Assembly (NCBI RefSeq): GCF_902499125.1
Contig: NZ_CABVPX010000002.1
Coordinates: 367,171 to 431,170 of the forward strand
DNA length: 64,000 nt
Direction: 5' to 3'
Origin: Burkholderia arboris
Lineage (GTDB): Bacteria; Pseudomonadota; Gammaproteobacteria; Burkholderiales; Burkholderiaceae
The stretch's first letter is position 1; every line of letters starts with the position of its first letter. The notes under the pieces are model-generated. The model made no database searches, was not told the origin of the DNA, and saw nothing but the letters and a program-made list of their open reading frames with translations. Positions 8,446 through 15,907 of the stretch are shown piece by piece. A program made the translations under genes and the position numbers.

Positions 8446-9607
8446 TCAGCCGGGCAGCCTGCGCCGAGCCGTCTTGCGCGTAGCTGTCGCGGATCCGCGC
8501 CGCGTGCTCGCGCAGCGAACCGGGACGCAACAGGCGCTCGAGCGCCTCGGCGATCTCCGCGACGCCCGCCTGCTGCAGGTCGAGCACGCACCCCGCGCCG
8601 GCCCGCTCGACGAAGTGCGCCGAATGAAACTGGTCGTTGCAGAACGGCGACAGCAGCATCGGCACGCCGCACGCGAGCGACTCCATCACCGAATTCGCGC
8701 CGCCGTGGCTGACGAATGCATGCGTGCGCCGCAGCAGCGCCAGTTGCGGCGCATAGCGCACCGCGATCACGTGCGCGTCGCCGGCCGGCAGCCGATCCGA
8801 ATCGACCAGTTCGCCCACCGACAGCACCAGTTGCGCCGACGTCGCGCGCGTCGCGTCGATCACCTTCGCGAACAGATCCGGGTGGTAATAAAGCTGGCTG
8901 CCGAGCGACATGTAGACGAGCGGGCGATCTGCGTCGATACGTTCCCACGGAAACGCCGTCTCGTCGCCGCGCGGGCCCGACGGCATCGCGGGGCCGACCA
9001 GTTCGACACCGGGCGGCGGCGTACCCACCAGCGCATCGGTCGTGAACGCGAGCGTCAGGTGCGGCGACAGCACGTCACAGCCGCGAAAGCGCGCATCGAG
9101 CCCGTAGCGCGCGAACAGGCTTGCGCGTTCCGGCGCGAGCCATCGCACCGTGCGCAGCAGTTCCGAATCGAGATCGTCCGGCAGCACCGGATTCAGCGAA
9201 TTCGACATCGATACCCACGGCAGCCCTTCCAGCTCGGCGGCAATCGCGGCCGCATACAGCAACGGATCGATCACGACCACGTCGGGCCGCCAGTCGCGCA
9301 GCACCGCGCGGATGCCGTCCACCTGCGACGGGGCAAGATCGATCAGCAGCGTGCGGATCCAGTGCCGCAGCCAGTCCGCATCGCGAATGTTCGCGGCGAA
9401 GCTCGCGCCGCGCGACAGGTCGTGGCGTTCGGGCGTTTCGCGCGGCCCGACGAACGCGAAATCGCCGGCGCCGTCGAGCTGGGCGCTGATGTCGGCCGGC
9501 GCGTAGAACGCGACGTCGCAGCCGGCCGCGCGCAGATGCTGGGCCGGGCCGATGCATGGATTGACGTGGCCCTTCTCGGGCACCACGCAGAACAGGATGC
9601 GTTTCAT
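8402..9607 (-). CDS. Glycosyltransferase, MGT/UGT type (GT1 family)
   Basis: A 401-residue GT-B glycosyltransferase of the macrolide/UDP-glucuronosyl type. It starts MKRILFCVVPEKGHVNPCIG, with the acceptor-side GHVNP motif at 13-17. The donor-binding signature FVSHGGANSVMESLACGVP runs from 298 and ends with the DQ pair at 325-326, which contacts the sugar. VYMSLGS at 231-237 is the linker to the C-domain. Enzymes of this class sugar-decorate macrolides, flavonoids and carotenoids in the cytosol. It is the last gene of a five-gene minus-strand run, eight bases after the AsnB-like gene, so it is probably translated from the same mRNA. Confidence 0.9.
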   Translation of the reverse strand: MKRILFCVVPEKGHVNPCIGPAQHLRAAGCDVAFYAPADISAQLDGAGDFAFVGPRETPERHDLSRGASFAANIRDADWLRHWIRTLLIDLAPSQVDGIRAVLRDWRPDVVVIDPLLYAAAIAAELEGLPWVSMSNSLNPVLPDDLDSELLRTVRWLAPERASLFARYGLDARFRGCDVLSPHLTLAFTTDALVGTPPPGVELVGPAMPSGPRGDETAFPWERIDADRPLVYMSLGSQLYYHPDLFAKVIDATRATSAQLVLSVGELVDSDRLPAGDAHVIAVRYAPQLALLRRTHAFVSHGGANSVMESLACGVPMLLSPFCNDQFHSAHFVERAGAGCVLDLQQAGVAEIAEALERLLRPGSLREHAARIRDSYAQDGSAQAARLISALASGSRLATAS

Positions 9608-9614
9608 GAGCAGT

Positions 9615-10682
9615 TCAGGTCGGTCGATGCGCGGCATCGAGGTGAAGGTGCGCGAGATGATCGAGGATCAGTGTCAGCGTCGTCCACAGCACGCGTTCGG
9701 TATCGGCCTGCAGCGTGGGGACGGCAAGGCCCAGCGTGTCGGCCAGCGCCTGCGTGCGGTCGCGATCGAGCAGCGACGCGAGGTCCATCGCCGGTGCGAG
9801 CCGCCCGCGCTTGGGGCCGTGTACGAGACGGTCCGGCAGGTTCAGGCGCGCGCCGAGATCGCGCAGGCATTGCTTGTTCGGGTCGGGCGCGATGCTCGTC
9901 AGATGCGCGACGACCGCCGTATCGACGAACGGCGGATGCAGGTCGACCGACGCTGCGTCGAACAGCGCATGACACAACGGCAGATAGTTGGCCGACCGGT
10001 CGCGGCGCAACACCTGATCCGCACCGTCGCCGGTAATCGCGACCTCGATGCCGTCCGCCGCCATCGCCTCGGCCAGCAACAGCTTCGCGACCGGATGGAG
10101 GTTGAACATCGGCTCCTCGACCGCGTGGGTCGTTCTCGGCAGCGCCGCGACGAAATCGGCCTCGTTCGCACGCACGATCTTCACGTTCGCCTGCATCTGC
10201 GTGGCGAGTTCGAGCGCTGCGTCGAGTTCGCAGTAATCGGGCATGTCGGTCGCAAGGATGTAGGCCGTCACGTGCGGCAGTGCGCCGAGTTCGCGCAGCA
10301 ACGCAAGCAGCAGCGCCGAATCGAGCCCGCCGCTCAGCGCCAGCGCGACGCGCTTGCCGCTGTCGAGCGCGCGTTGCAGCGATGCGTGCAGCACGGTGTC
10401 CAGATCGGCGTGCCGAGGCCGTTCAGGTGCCGGCTGCACCGTCAGGCCTTGCGGCGAACGGATCAGCGCGTGACCGGGCGGCACCGCGAACACGTCGCGC
10501 AGCACGGTGCGGCCAACGAGGCGCTCGCCGCTCAGGTAGCCCGCGATGGCGGCCGTGTCCGGCGCACCGGCCGGTTGCCCCGACGCACGCAGCACGGCAC
10601 GGATGCCGGACGCCGACGCGCCGCTGCGCGGATGGTAGTGCAGACGATCGAAACCGAACGGGTCGCGGGTGCCGACGATCAT
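9615..10682 (-). CDS. Asparagine synthetase B-like amidotransferase with truncated glutaminase domain
   Basis: A 355-residue protein covering the C-terminal ATP-pyrophosphatase half of AsnB. The PP-loop SGGLDS is at 117-122 and the ITGDGADQ motif near 215-224 binds aspartate or its analogue in AsnB. The chain begins at RDPFG, a motif from the end of the glutaminase domain, so Cys2 and most of that domain are missing. It therefore should activate a carboxylate with ATP but not hydrolyse glutamine itself. AsnB relatives in antibiotic pathways (beta-lactam synthetases, lasso peptide cyclases) use the same chemistry to close rings or form amides. Its start overlaps the radical SAM stop by four bases. 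Confidence 0.85.
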   Translation of the reverse strand: MIVGTRDPFGFDRLHYHPRSGASASGIRAVLRASGQPAGAPDTAAIAGYLSGERLVGRTVLRDVFAVPPGHALIRSPQGLTVQPAPERPRHADLDTVLHASLQRALDSGKRVALALSGGLDSALLLALLRELGALPHVTAYILATDMPDYCELDAALELATQMQANVKIVRANEADFVAALPRTTHAVEEPMFNLHPVAKLLLAEAMAADGIEVAITGDGADQVLRRDRSANYLPLCHALFDAASVDLHPPFVDTAVVAHLTSIAPDPNKQCLRDLGARLNLPDRLVHGPKRGRLAPAMDLASLLDRDRTQALADTLGLAVPTLQADTERVLWTTLTLILDHLAHLHLDAAHRPT

Positions 10683-11569
10683 GGATAACGAGCCTTCAAG
10701 GTGTCCACTTCAATGCGTTTCAGGATGCGATGCGGCGCGACGGGTGCGCTGCCGCCCTGGCAATGCAGGCACGCTTCGAGCGGCGTCTCGCGTTGCAGAT
10801 ACGCGAGCATCGCGTCGAGCAGGCCCGCGTCGTCGCTCAGCGGCAGGCCGTCGGCCTGGAAATCCTTCTCGCCCTTGTAGAGCGTATGGAAATGCGCGGG
10901 ACGCGTGCACGTGTAGAACATGCCGTCGCGAATCATATGGCAGCGCTCGCGGATCCAGCAATCGCGATAAAGGCGCTGCGCTTCATCGTGGTCCGTGCCG
11001 GGCTGCGCCCGATTCATCGTCGTGAATACGTCCTGCACCTTCCAGTTCAGGCGCACGTCGAAACGCGCGGCCTGGCGCTCGACATACGCGATCAGGTCGG
11101 GCGAAAGCGCCGGCTTCGGATAGCGCGAGATCGTCAGCGCATCCACCGCCTGCCAGAACGCGTCCGGCATCTCGCCGAGCTTCAGCCCGTTCGTCGTGAC
11201 GGAGATCACCGGCGCGATGCCCGTCGCGCGCACGCGTTCGATCAGTTCGACGAGAGCCGGATGCAGCAACGGTTCGCCACCGACCAGCTTGAACATGCGC
11301 GGGCTCAATACCTTCGCGGCCATGCGCAAATCGGCCTCGATCGATTCGGGGCTCGCGTGCCACTCGGGCAGCAACGGCGACAGCGAGCAGCATTCCGCGC
11401 AGGTCAGGTTGCAGTGATCGACGATATGCGCTTCCAGCGAGCGTGTCCGGATGCGGCCATTTTCGACGCGGTAGTCGCGATCGAGCGGCGGCGGAAAGAC
11501 ATGCTGCCGCTCGCCGGACGGCGGCGGATTCGGGATCGTGTTCGGATTCGCACTCACTTCAGGTCTCAC
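10679..11569 (-). CDS. Radical SAM protein with extra C-terminal cysteines
   Basis: A 296-residue radical SAM enzyme. The [4Fe-4S] motif CNLTCAEC is at 53-60 (Cys53, Cys57, Cys60), and VGGEPLLHP carries the GGE motif that binds SAM. The C-terminal half has further cysteines (DCWIRERCHMIRDGMFYTC and CLHC), spaced like a SPASM/twitch auxiliary cluster, as found in peptide- and sugar-modifying members. Start is a GTG at 11569 with AGGAA seven bases upstream; it lies one base past the stop of the kinase gene. The reaction is unknown. Association with an AsnB-like protein and a glycosyltransferase points to a natural-product or glycan role. Confidence 0.88.
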   Translation of the reverse strand: MRPEVSANPNTIPNPPPSGERQHVFPPPLDRDYRVENGRIRTRSLEAHIVDHCNLTCAECCSLSPLLPEWHASPESIEADLRMAAKVLSPRMFKLVGGEPLLHPALVELIERVRATGIAPVISVTTNGLKLGEMPDAFWQAVDALTISRYPKPALSPDLIAYVERQAARFDVRLNWKVQDVFTTMNRAQPGTDHDEAQRLYRDCWIRERCHMIRDGMFYTCTRPAHFHTLYKGEKDFQADGLPLSDDAGLLDAMLAYLQRETPLEACLHCQGGSAPVAPHRILKRIEVDTLKARYP

Positions 11570-11570
11570 T

Positions 11571-12566
11571 TCAGGTTCCTGCTTCGACGCAACGGGAAAA
11601 GAAATCGACCAGACGGTCGCGCGCGTCCGCCATCGCGGACGCCATCGTCACCGCGCCATTCAGGTGCGACGCGAAGCGCGACGGATCGTCGAGCCAGCCT
11701 TGCACGATCCAGAGCTTGAGCGCGTGCTGCAGGCACGCGGCATCGACCGCCCATGCGATGCGGGCGGGATTCACCGAACGCACTCCCTGGTATCCGCGCA
11801 CGAACGCTTCCGCCAGCTGCGGCGCTTCCAGCGGCAGATGATTCAGGCACCGCACCAGTTCGTATTCGCGCGGTGCGCCGATCGACGCTTCCCAATCGAG
11901 GATCAGCGGCGGCAGCGTGCCCGTGAACAGATAGTTGAACTGGTTGTAGTCGTTGTGGATCGGGTGCTGCGGATCGTCGGCGGGAAACCTTTCGATACTG
12001 CCGGGGTAGTAGCGGTCGAGCATGCGCAGCGCGAGGTCGACGTAGTGGTACAGGTTCGCGGCGCTGTCGTTCGAGCGTGCGCGATTCAGTACGTCGAGCA
12101 GGCTGCGGCGTACTTCATCTGCGTCGATCGCAGTCAACCGCGCACGGATCGTGTCGAGCGACGGCAGATGCAGCTGTTCGAGGCTCAGGTGCAACGCGGC
12201 CAGACTGGCGCCGAGCGCATCCCATTCAGCCGGCGAAAACGTGTCGTACGTTCTGAACTGCCCGGCTTCCCAGCGCGTCAGCATCGCGTGCGAACCCTGC
12301 CCCGTCCAAAGCGGTTCGCCGGATGTCGTGCGCTTCAGCGTCTGCACGTGGAACCGTGCGTCGACGTGCGTTTCAAGGTGCGCCAGGACGGCGGCCTCCT
12401 TGATCGCGCGTGCATGGTGTTCGGACGCGTAGAGCTTGACCGCCACACCACCGCCTCCGTCATTCGGCAGATGCCACACGCGTTCGCTGACCCGGCGCGG
12501 CGCGGCGCGGCGGCCAAGCGCATAGGCATCGCGAATCTCGTCGAAGGTGACGGCGAGCGAGCCCAT
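11571..12566 (-). CDS. Phosphotransferase family protein (APH-like kinase)
   Basis: A 331-residue kinase-fold protein. VAVKLY supplies the N-lobe lysine (Lys44), IHNDYNQFNYLF (203-214) is the catalytic loop of aminoglycoside/choline kinases (His204, Asp206), and ILDWE (222-226) is the metal-binding Asp. It should transfer phosphate from ATP to a hydroxyl of a small molecule. It lies in the minus-strand run directly after the FkbM-type methyltransferase, with start and stop codons essentially adjacent (12566/12567). That argues for co-translation. The substrate is not predictable from sequence. Confidence 0.82.
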   Translation of the reverse strand: MGSLAVTFDEIRDAYALGRRAAPRRVSERVWHLPNDGGGGVAVKLYASEHHARAIKEAAVLAHLETHVDARFHVQTLKRTTSGEPLWTGQGSHAMLTRWEAGQFRTYDTFSPAEWDALGASLAALHLSLEQLHLPSLDTIRARLTAIDADEVRRSLLDVLNRARSNDSAANLYHYVDLALRMLDRYYPGSIERFPADDPQHPIHNDYNQFNYLFTGTLPPLILDWEASIGAPREYELVRCLNHLPLEAPQLAEAFVRGYQGVRSVNPARIAWAVDAACLQHALKLWIVQGWLDDPSRFASHLNGAVTMASAMADARDRLVDFFSRCVEAGT

Positions 12567-13316
12567 TCAGATATGCTCCGCCGGCCCGTGCCGATACGGA
12601 TGACCGGTCAGGAAGGTGTTGTGCCCGACATAGCGCAGCTTGTACATCGCAGGCCGGAACAGCACCGAAGGATCGTTGTTCGCGATGCCGAGCAGCGGAT
12701 ACAGGTCCTGTCGCACGAAGAACGCGTTGTTGCCCATGTCGTCGCAGCAGACGAGTTCGTAACCCTTCTGCCGGGCGAGACGAACGAGCGATTCGAGGCT
12801 CGCGCCGTAATAGGTCGAGCCGTCCCATTCGTGGTCCGGATTGAAGCACATGACCCAGCGCTCGGGCGGCGTGTAGTACGGGTTGTACTCGATCACGACG
12901 ATGCGCGGCTTGAACGCCTGCAGGCCGCGCCAGACCCAGTAGTCGTTGCCGTCGATATCGATCGACAGCAGGTCGAAGTCGAGCGGCGTATTCGCATCGG
13001 CGAGCAGTTGATCGACCGTGTCGGGCTGGATGCGGCCGTGGTGCAGGCGCACGCGCTCCGCGCCTGCGTAGTGCGCGGCAAGCTTGCCGAACCGGTATGC
13101 GCTGCCTTCCACCAGCACGCCGGCCCAATCCTGCTCGCGCAGCAGCCGCGCGGTGTTGCTGTTGCGCAGCCCGTCACTCGCGCCGATATCGACGCAGAAG
13201 CGGTTGGTCGGCACGATCCGCTCCATCAGGCGCGACAGGATGCTTTCCTCGGTGCCCTGCGCATACAGGCTTTGCGCAAGGCCGGACAGGTCGAGCGGGA
13301 GAGGATGGTCCGGCAT
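12567..13316 (-). CDS. FkbM-type SAM-dependent methyltransferase-like protein
   Basis: A 249-residue protein with a Rossmann methyltransferase core. FCVDIGASDGLRNSNTARLL (40-59) is the SAM-binding loop with its NSNT variant, AGVLVEGS the acidic motif II, and DLLSIDIDGNDYWVWRGL the catalytic-side strand, all as in FkbM-like methyltransferases. The C-terminal region (CDDMGNNAFFV) also matches that group, which often sits in polysaccharide or natural-product loci. It is the first long gene of the minus-strand run. The ATG at 13316 has GGAG ten bases upstream; the open frame continues to 13433 but is not family-like. A strong terminator lies 130 bases upstream, so expression may depend on read-through or a promoter in that gap. 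Confidence 0.75.
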   Translation of the reverse strand: MPDHPLPLDLSGLAQSLYAQGTEESILSRLMERIVPTNRFCVDIGASDGLRNSNTARLLREQDWAGVLVEGSAYRFGKLAAHYAGAERVRLHHGRIQPDTVDQLLADANTPLDFDLLSIDIDGNDYWVWRGLQAFKPRIVVIEYNPYYTPPERWVMCFNPDHEWDGSTYYGASLESLVRLARQKGYELVCCDDMGNNAFFVRQDLYPLLGIANNDPSVLFRPAMYKLRYVGHNTFLTGHPYRHGPAEHI

Positions 13317-13442
13317 TGAGGAGCGGCTCCGGGTCGAAATGGGGAATGATGATTGGCGTTCGGTGGGTAATTTACCCGAAGTCGATTGAGCAGAGGAAAC
13401 GGGAATGCGCGATGCGGGCGGGCATCGCTGCAAGCGGAAATG

Positions 13443-13477
13443 AAAAAGCCCGCATCGACATTGCTGTCGATGCGGGC
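13443..13477 (-). terminator. Strong rho-independent terminator or attenuator upstream of the biosynthetic run
   Basis: GCCCGCATCGACA and its exact complement form a 13-base stem with a TTGC loop, followed on the minus strand by TTTTTC. It faces the same way as the genes that begin at 13316, so it would end a short upstream transcript and could limit entry into the operon. Confidence 0.9.
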
Positions 13478-13581
13478 CTGGTGTCTTTCAGGCAATTCGC
13501 TCCGTGGATCCGGCTAGTGGTACTGCCTGGCCCGGACGCACGACCAGAAGATGCCACTGGACTTCGTCAGCGACGAAACTG

Positions 13582-13635
13582 CTACGTGTTGGAGTGCATC
13601 GGCTTGCCCCCGGTTGCGGATGCTCTGAGTGCCAT
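13582..13635 (-). CDS. Putative 17-residue peptide (leader or precursor candidate)
   Basis: A very short ORF encoding MALRASATGGKPMHSNT. Its ATG follows AGAAGGA with nine bases of spacing, one of the better ribosome-binding sites in the region. The ORF ends in TAG; reading on in the +1 frame from that point stays open for about 30 codons (beginning SSFVADEVQWHLL) and stops at 13488-13490, just 10 bases before the terminator stem. So the unit could be a 17-aa peptide, or a roughly 48-aa gene broken by a frameshift or joined by programmed frameshifting. It precedes the radical SAM/AsnB/glycosyltransferase run on the same strand. A RiPP precursor, regulatory leader or chance ORF are all possible. 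Confidence 0.35.
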   Translation of the reverse strand: MALRASATGGKPMHSNT

Positions 13636-14047
13636 TTCTTGTCGTCCTTCTCTCGGGTTCGCGCTACTTTCAGGGAAACGACGCAACGATGCGTCGGTCA
13701 GCGGCGACTCACAGTCACTCTCGCTCGATTGCAGCCAAATTCCGAGGAGCGTTTGTCGATTTGACAAAATTTGACGTTGCCGATGCGCAATTTGTCGCAC
13801 GAATCCCGTTACCGAAAGCCATACTGTCTTAGTCAGCCGCGCAATTCCCCGACAATACTTTTCACTCGAGAGTGACGATTGGACACATGGCTACAATCAT
13901 GGTTTTCGCAAGATCAAAACGCGAATAATTCGCAAAAACCGGGGACGCACACGACAATGCCGCTGCTCCATCGGCGCAGATACCCGATCAAGCCGAGAGA
14001 ATGAACAATAACAATTCAACCATCCTCCCGATCAAAAATACAAGACA
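13636..14047. promoter_or_regulatory. AT-rich divergent control region
   Basis: About 410 bases without a convincing gene separate the minus-strand micro-ORF from the plus-strand lipoprotein gene. The stretch is clearly richer in A and T than its surroundings. Around 13755-13775 it contains a repeated TTGAC/GTCAA pattern (TTTGACAAAATTTGAC on the plus strand) that could be an operator. I could not assign a promoter box pair with confidence in either direction. Confidence 0.4.
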
Positions 14048-15619
14048 ATGAAAATATTTCATCCACTTCTCGCGTCTTTGGTCTTCTTATTCGGATGCGT
14101 CAACACACCGGTCATCCAATCACCAAGTCAGCTTGCAGCAACGCACGGCTACGTATACGTCGCCCTGCCCAAAGGAGCTGCGACCGATTCCGTGCAACTG
14201 GAGTCCTTGCAAGACAATTCAACTTTTTCATTGCAATTTCGCCACGATATCAATTCAAATGGCGCTGGCCTCTGGGTTCCCGCCGGAGAATACAGGCTGG
14301 CAAAGTGGCAAAATTACACACTAAAAAGCTATCCAAAAATAGAAGTGCAGCGAGGACGAATAACCGATCTTGGCGGTCTGGTCCAGCTACCAATTGGCGC
14401 ATATAAGTTTGTGGTACTTCCGATCAGGCACGAGGAATTCACATCCAACCTGAACTCCATTACAAATGAGTATCGGCCATTTTTGGCTTCAAGCAAACCC
14501 ATCGAATGGGAAGCTCACGAAACTCCCGCACTCATTACGATCGCAAACCCGCCAACGGGACTCGGCCTGATAGCCGACTTATTGCTGGAATATGATAGAT
14601 ACATCAACAGACCGACGATAAACAAACAATTTTTCGATGCCAAGACGGCGACTGATTTCTTCCAATTATGGAAGACCGCCGTGCCGCCCTCGACGGAAAA
14701 ATTTGAACATGACACGCTCGGCAATCTTTACTATGGCGCAGACATGGGCCAAGTCCGGGTCAGAAGCGCTCATGGAGAATGGGGGTCTTGGGATACAGGC
14801 TCCCTGCACGAAGTAACCGCCGTCAAGGTAGATGGGAAATCGCTTGTGGCTGGTTTCGACAACGGTGTGATTCGCATCACCGAAGATGGAGGGACATCCT
14901 GGAGAACGCTTGCATCGATGGGGAATGATGCCAGGATCATGGATATCGATCACATAGGCAACCAATGGCTTGCGATGGTAGCTCGAGGGGCAATAAACGG
15001 CCCCGTTTGGAAGGAAATAAACAGCATCGAAATCTATCGATCCAATTCAAAGGATCTGCACGACCTGGTTAAAATAAAACAAATTGACGACGAGAACAAG
15101 TTTAAAGCGATCGGCACATTTTCGGTGCATTCCGACTCGGCAAACAACTTCTACTACGTTAGCGCTCCGTCACAGCTGCTGCGCTTGAATTTGAGCACGA
15201 TGGCATGGGCCACGGTGACCCCACCCACCGACATTACGGGGTTCCATGCGTCATCCGCATCCGGAGTATTAACAGCATTTCGCGCCCAAGGGGCATTTTC
15301 CAAATTATACGTATCAAGCAGCAATGGGGAAAATTGGACAAAATACAATACCCCACCTTATACCTTCATGGACATTCGCTTTGACAACCTCAACGAAGGT
15401 CAGGCAGTTCGATGGAACATGGGCGCATTCAGTTCAACCATAGAATTGCGGCAATTTAATCACCAGAGCGAATCCTGGAAGACGCTAACTGAAGCACCGC
15501 ACGGGTGTCGACGCATGTTACCGGACGCGACCGGCATGCCAAGATTCTGCGTGACGGCAGGCGGCAGCATTATCAGCTATGCCGATTCAAAATGGACGGT
15601 TGAATACTCGACAGAGTAG
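14048..15619 (+). CDS. AT-rich lipoprotein with BNR/YCF48-like beta-propeller repeats
   Basis: A 523-residue predicted outer-membrane or periplasmic lipoprotein. MKIFHPLLASLVFLFGC ends in a lipobox with lipidation at Cys17. Residues from about 230 onwards contain Asp-box-like repeats (ITEDGGTSWRTL, SSNGENWTKY), as in sialidase and YCF48-type propellers. Residues 30-120 look like a separate beta-rich domain. No catalytic sialidase residues are evident, so a binding or structural role is more likely. Base composition and codon use (many AAA, AAT, TTT, ATA codons) differ sharply from neighbouring genes, suggesting transfer from a lower-GC donor. There is no partner gene next to it. Function is unknown. 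Confidence 0.72.
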   Translation: MKIFHPLLASLVFLFGCVNTPVIQSPSQLAATHGYVYVALPKGAATDSVQLESLQDNSTFSLQFRHDINSNGAGLWVPAGEYRLAKWQNYTLKSYPKIEVQRGRITDLGGLVQLPIGAYKFVVLPIRHEEFTSNLNSITNEYRPFLASSKPIEWEAHETPALITIANPPTGLGLIADLLLEYDRYINRPTINKQFFDAKTATDFFQLWKTAVPPSTEKFEHDTLGNLYYGADMGQVRVRSAHGEWGSWDTGSLHEVTAVKVDGKSLVAGFDNGVIRITEDGGTSWRTLASMGNDARIMDIDHIGNQWLAMVARGAINGPVWKEINSIEIYRSNSKDLHDLVKIKQIDDENKFKAIGTFSVHSDSANNFYYVSAPSQLLRLNLSTMAWATVTPPTDITGFHASSASGVLTAFRAQGAFSKLYVSSSNGENWTKYNTPPYTFMDIRFDNLNEGQAVRWNMGAFSSTIELRQFNHQSESWKTLTEAPHGCRRMLPDATGMPRFCVTAGGSIISYADSKWTVEYSTE

Positions 15620-15726
15620 CAGCAATTGAAGAATAGCCGCGGGCGGCGCCGACTCCTCCAAAGGGTTGCCGCGCCGATTTCCGAAGTGTCGATGACCTAC
15701 CGCACGACGCCGAGCGCTTCACACAA

Positions 15727-15766
15727 AATGAAAAGGCCCATACTAGCAATCTGCCAGTATGGGCCT
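15727..15766 (-). terminator. Rho-independent terminator after ybiT
   Basis: AGGCCCATACT and AGTATGGGCCT form an 11-base stem with an 11-base loop. On the minus strand it is followed by TTTTCATTTTG. It lies about 140 bases beyond the ybiT stop codon and is the first good terminator in that direction. Confidence 0.75.
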
Positions 15767-15907
15767 CGGGGTTCACAAAACTTCCCTTACATGCTCAGTC
15801 GTGCGCTCGTTAAGGACGCGTCGCCAGAAAGTCGACTGTCCCAACAAGATATTTCCGCGGGACAACACTAGACACATGAACGGTGGTCTTGGGACAACCT
15901 GGCGGTT

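Noticed and set aside
13448..13635. Lasso peptide precursor in the +1 frame beyond the 17-codon ORF
   Set aside because: No transglutaminase-like B protein or leader-binding protein is nearby, and the frame has no start codon of its own, so I did not call it a lasso peptide.
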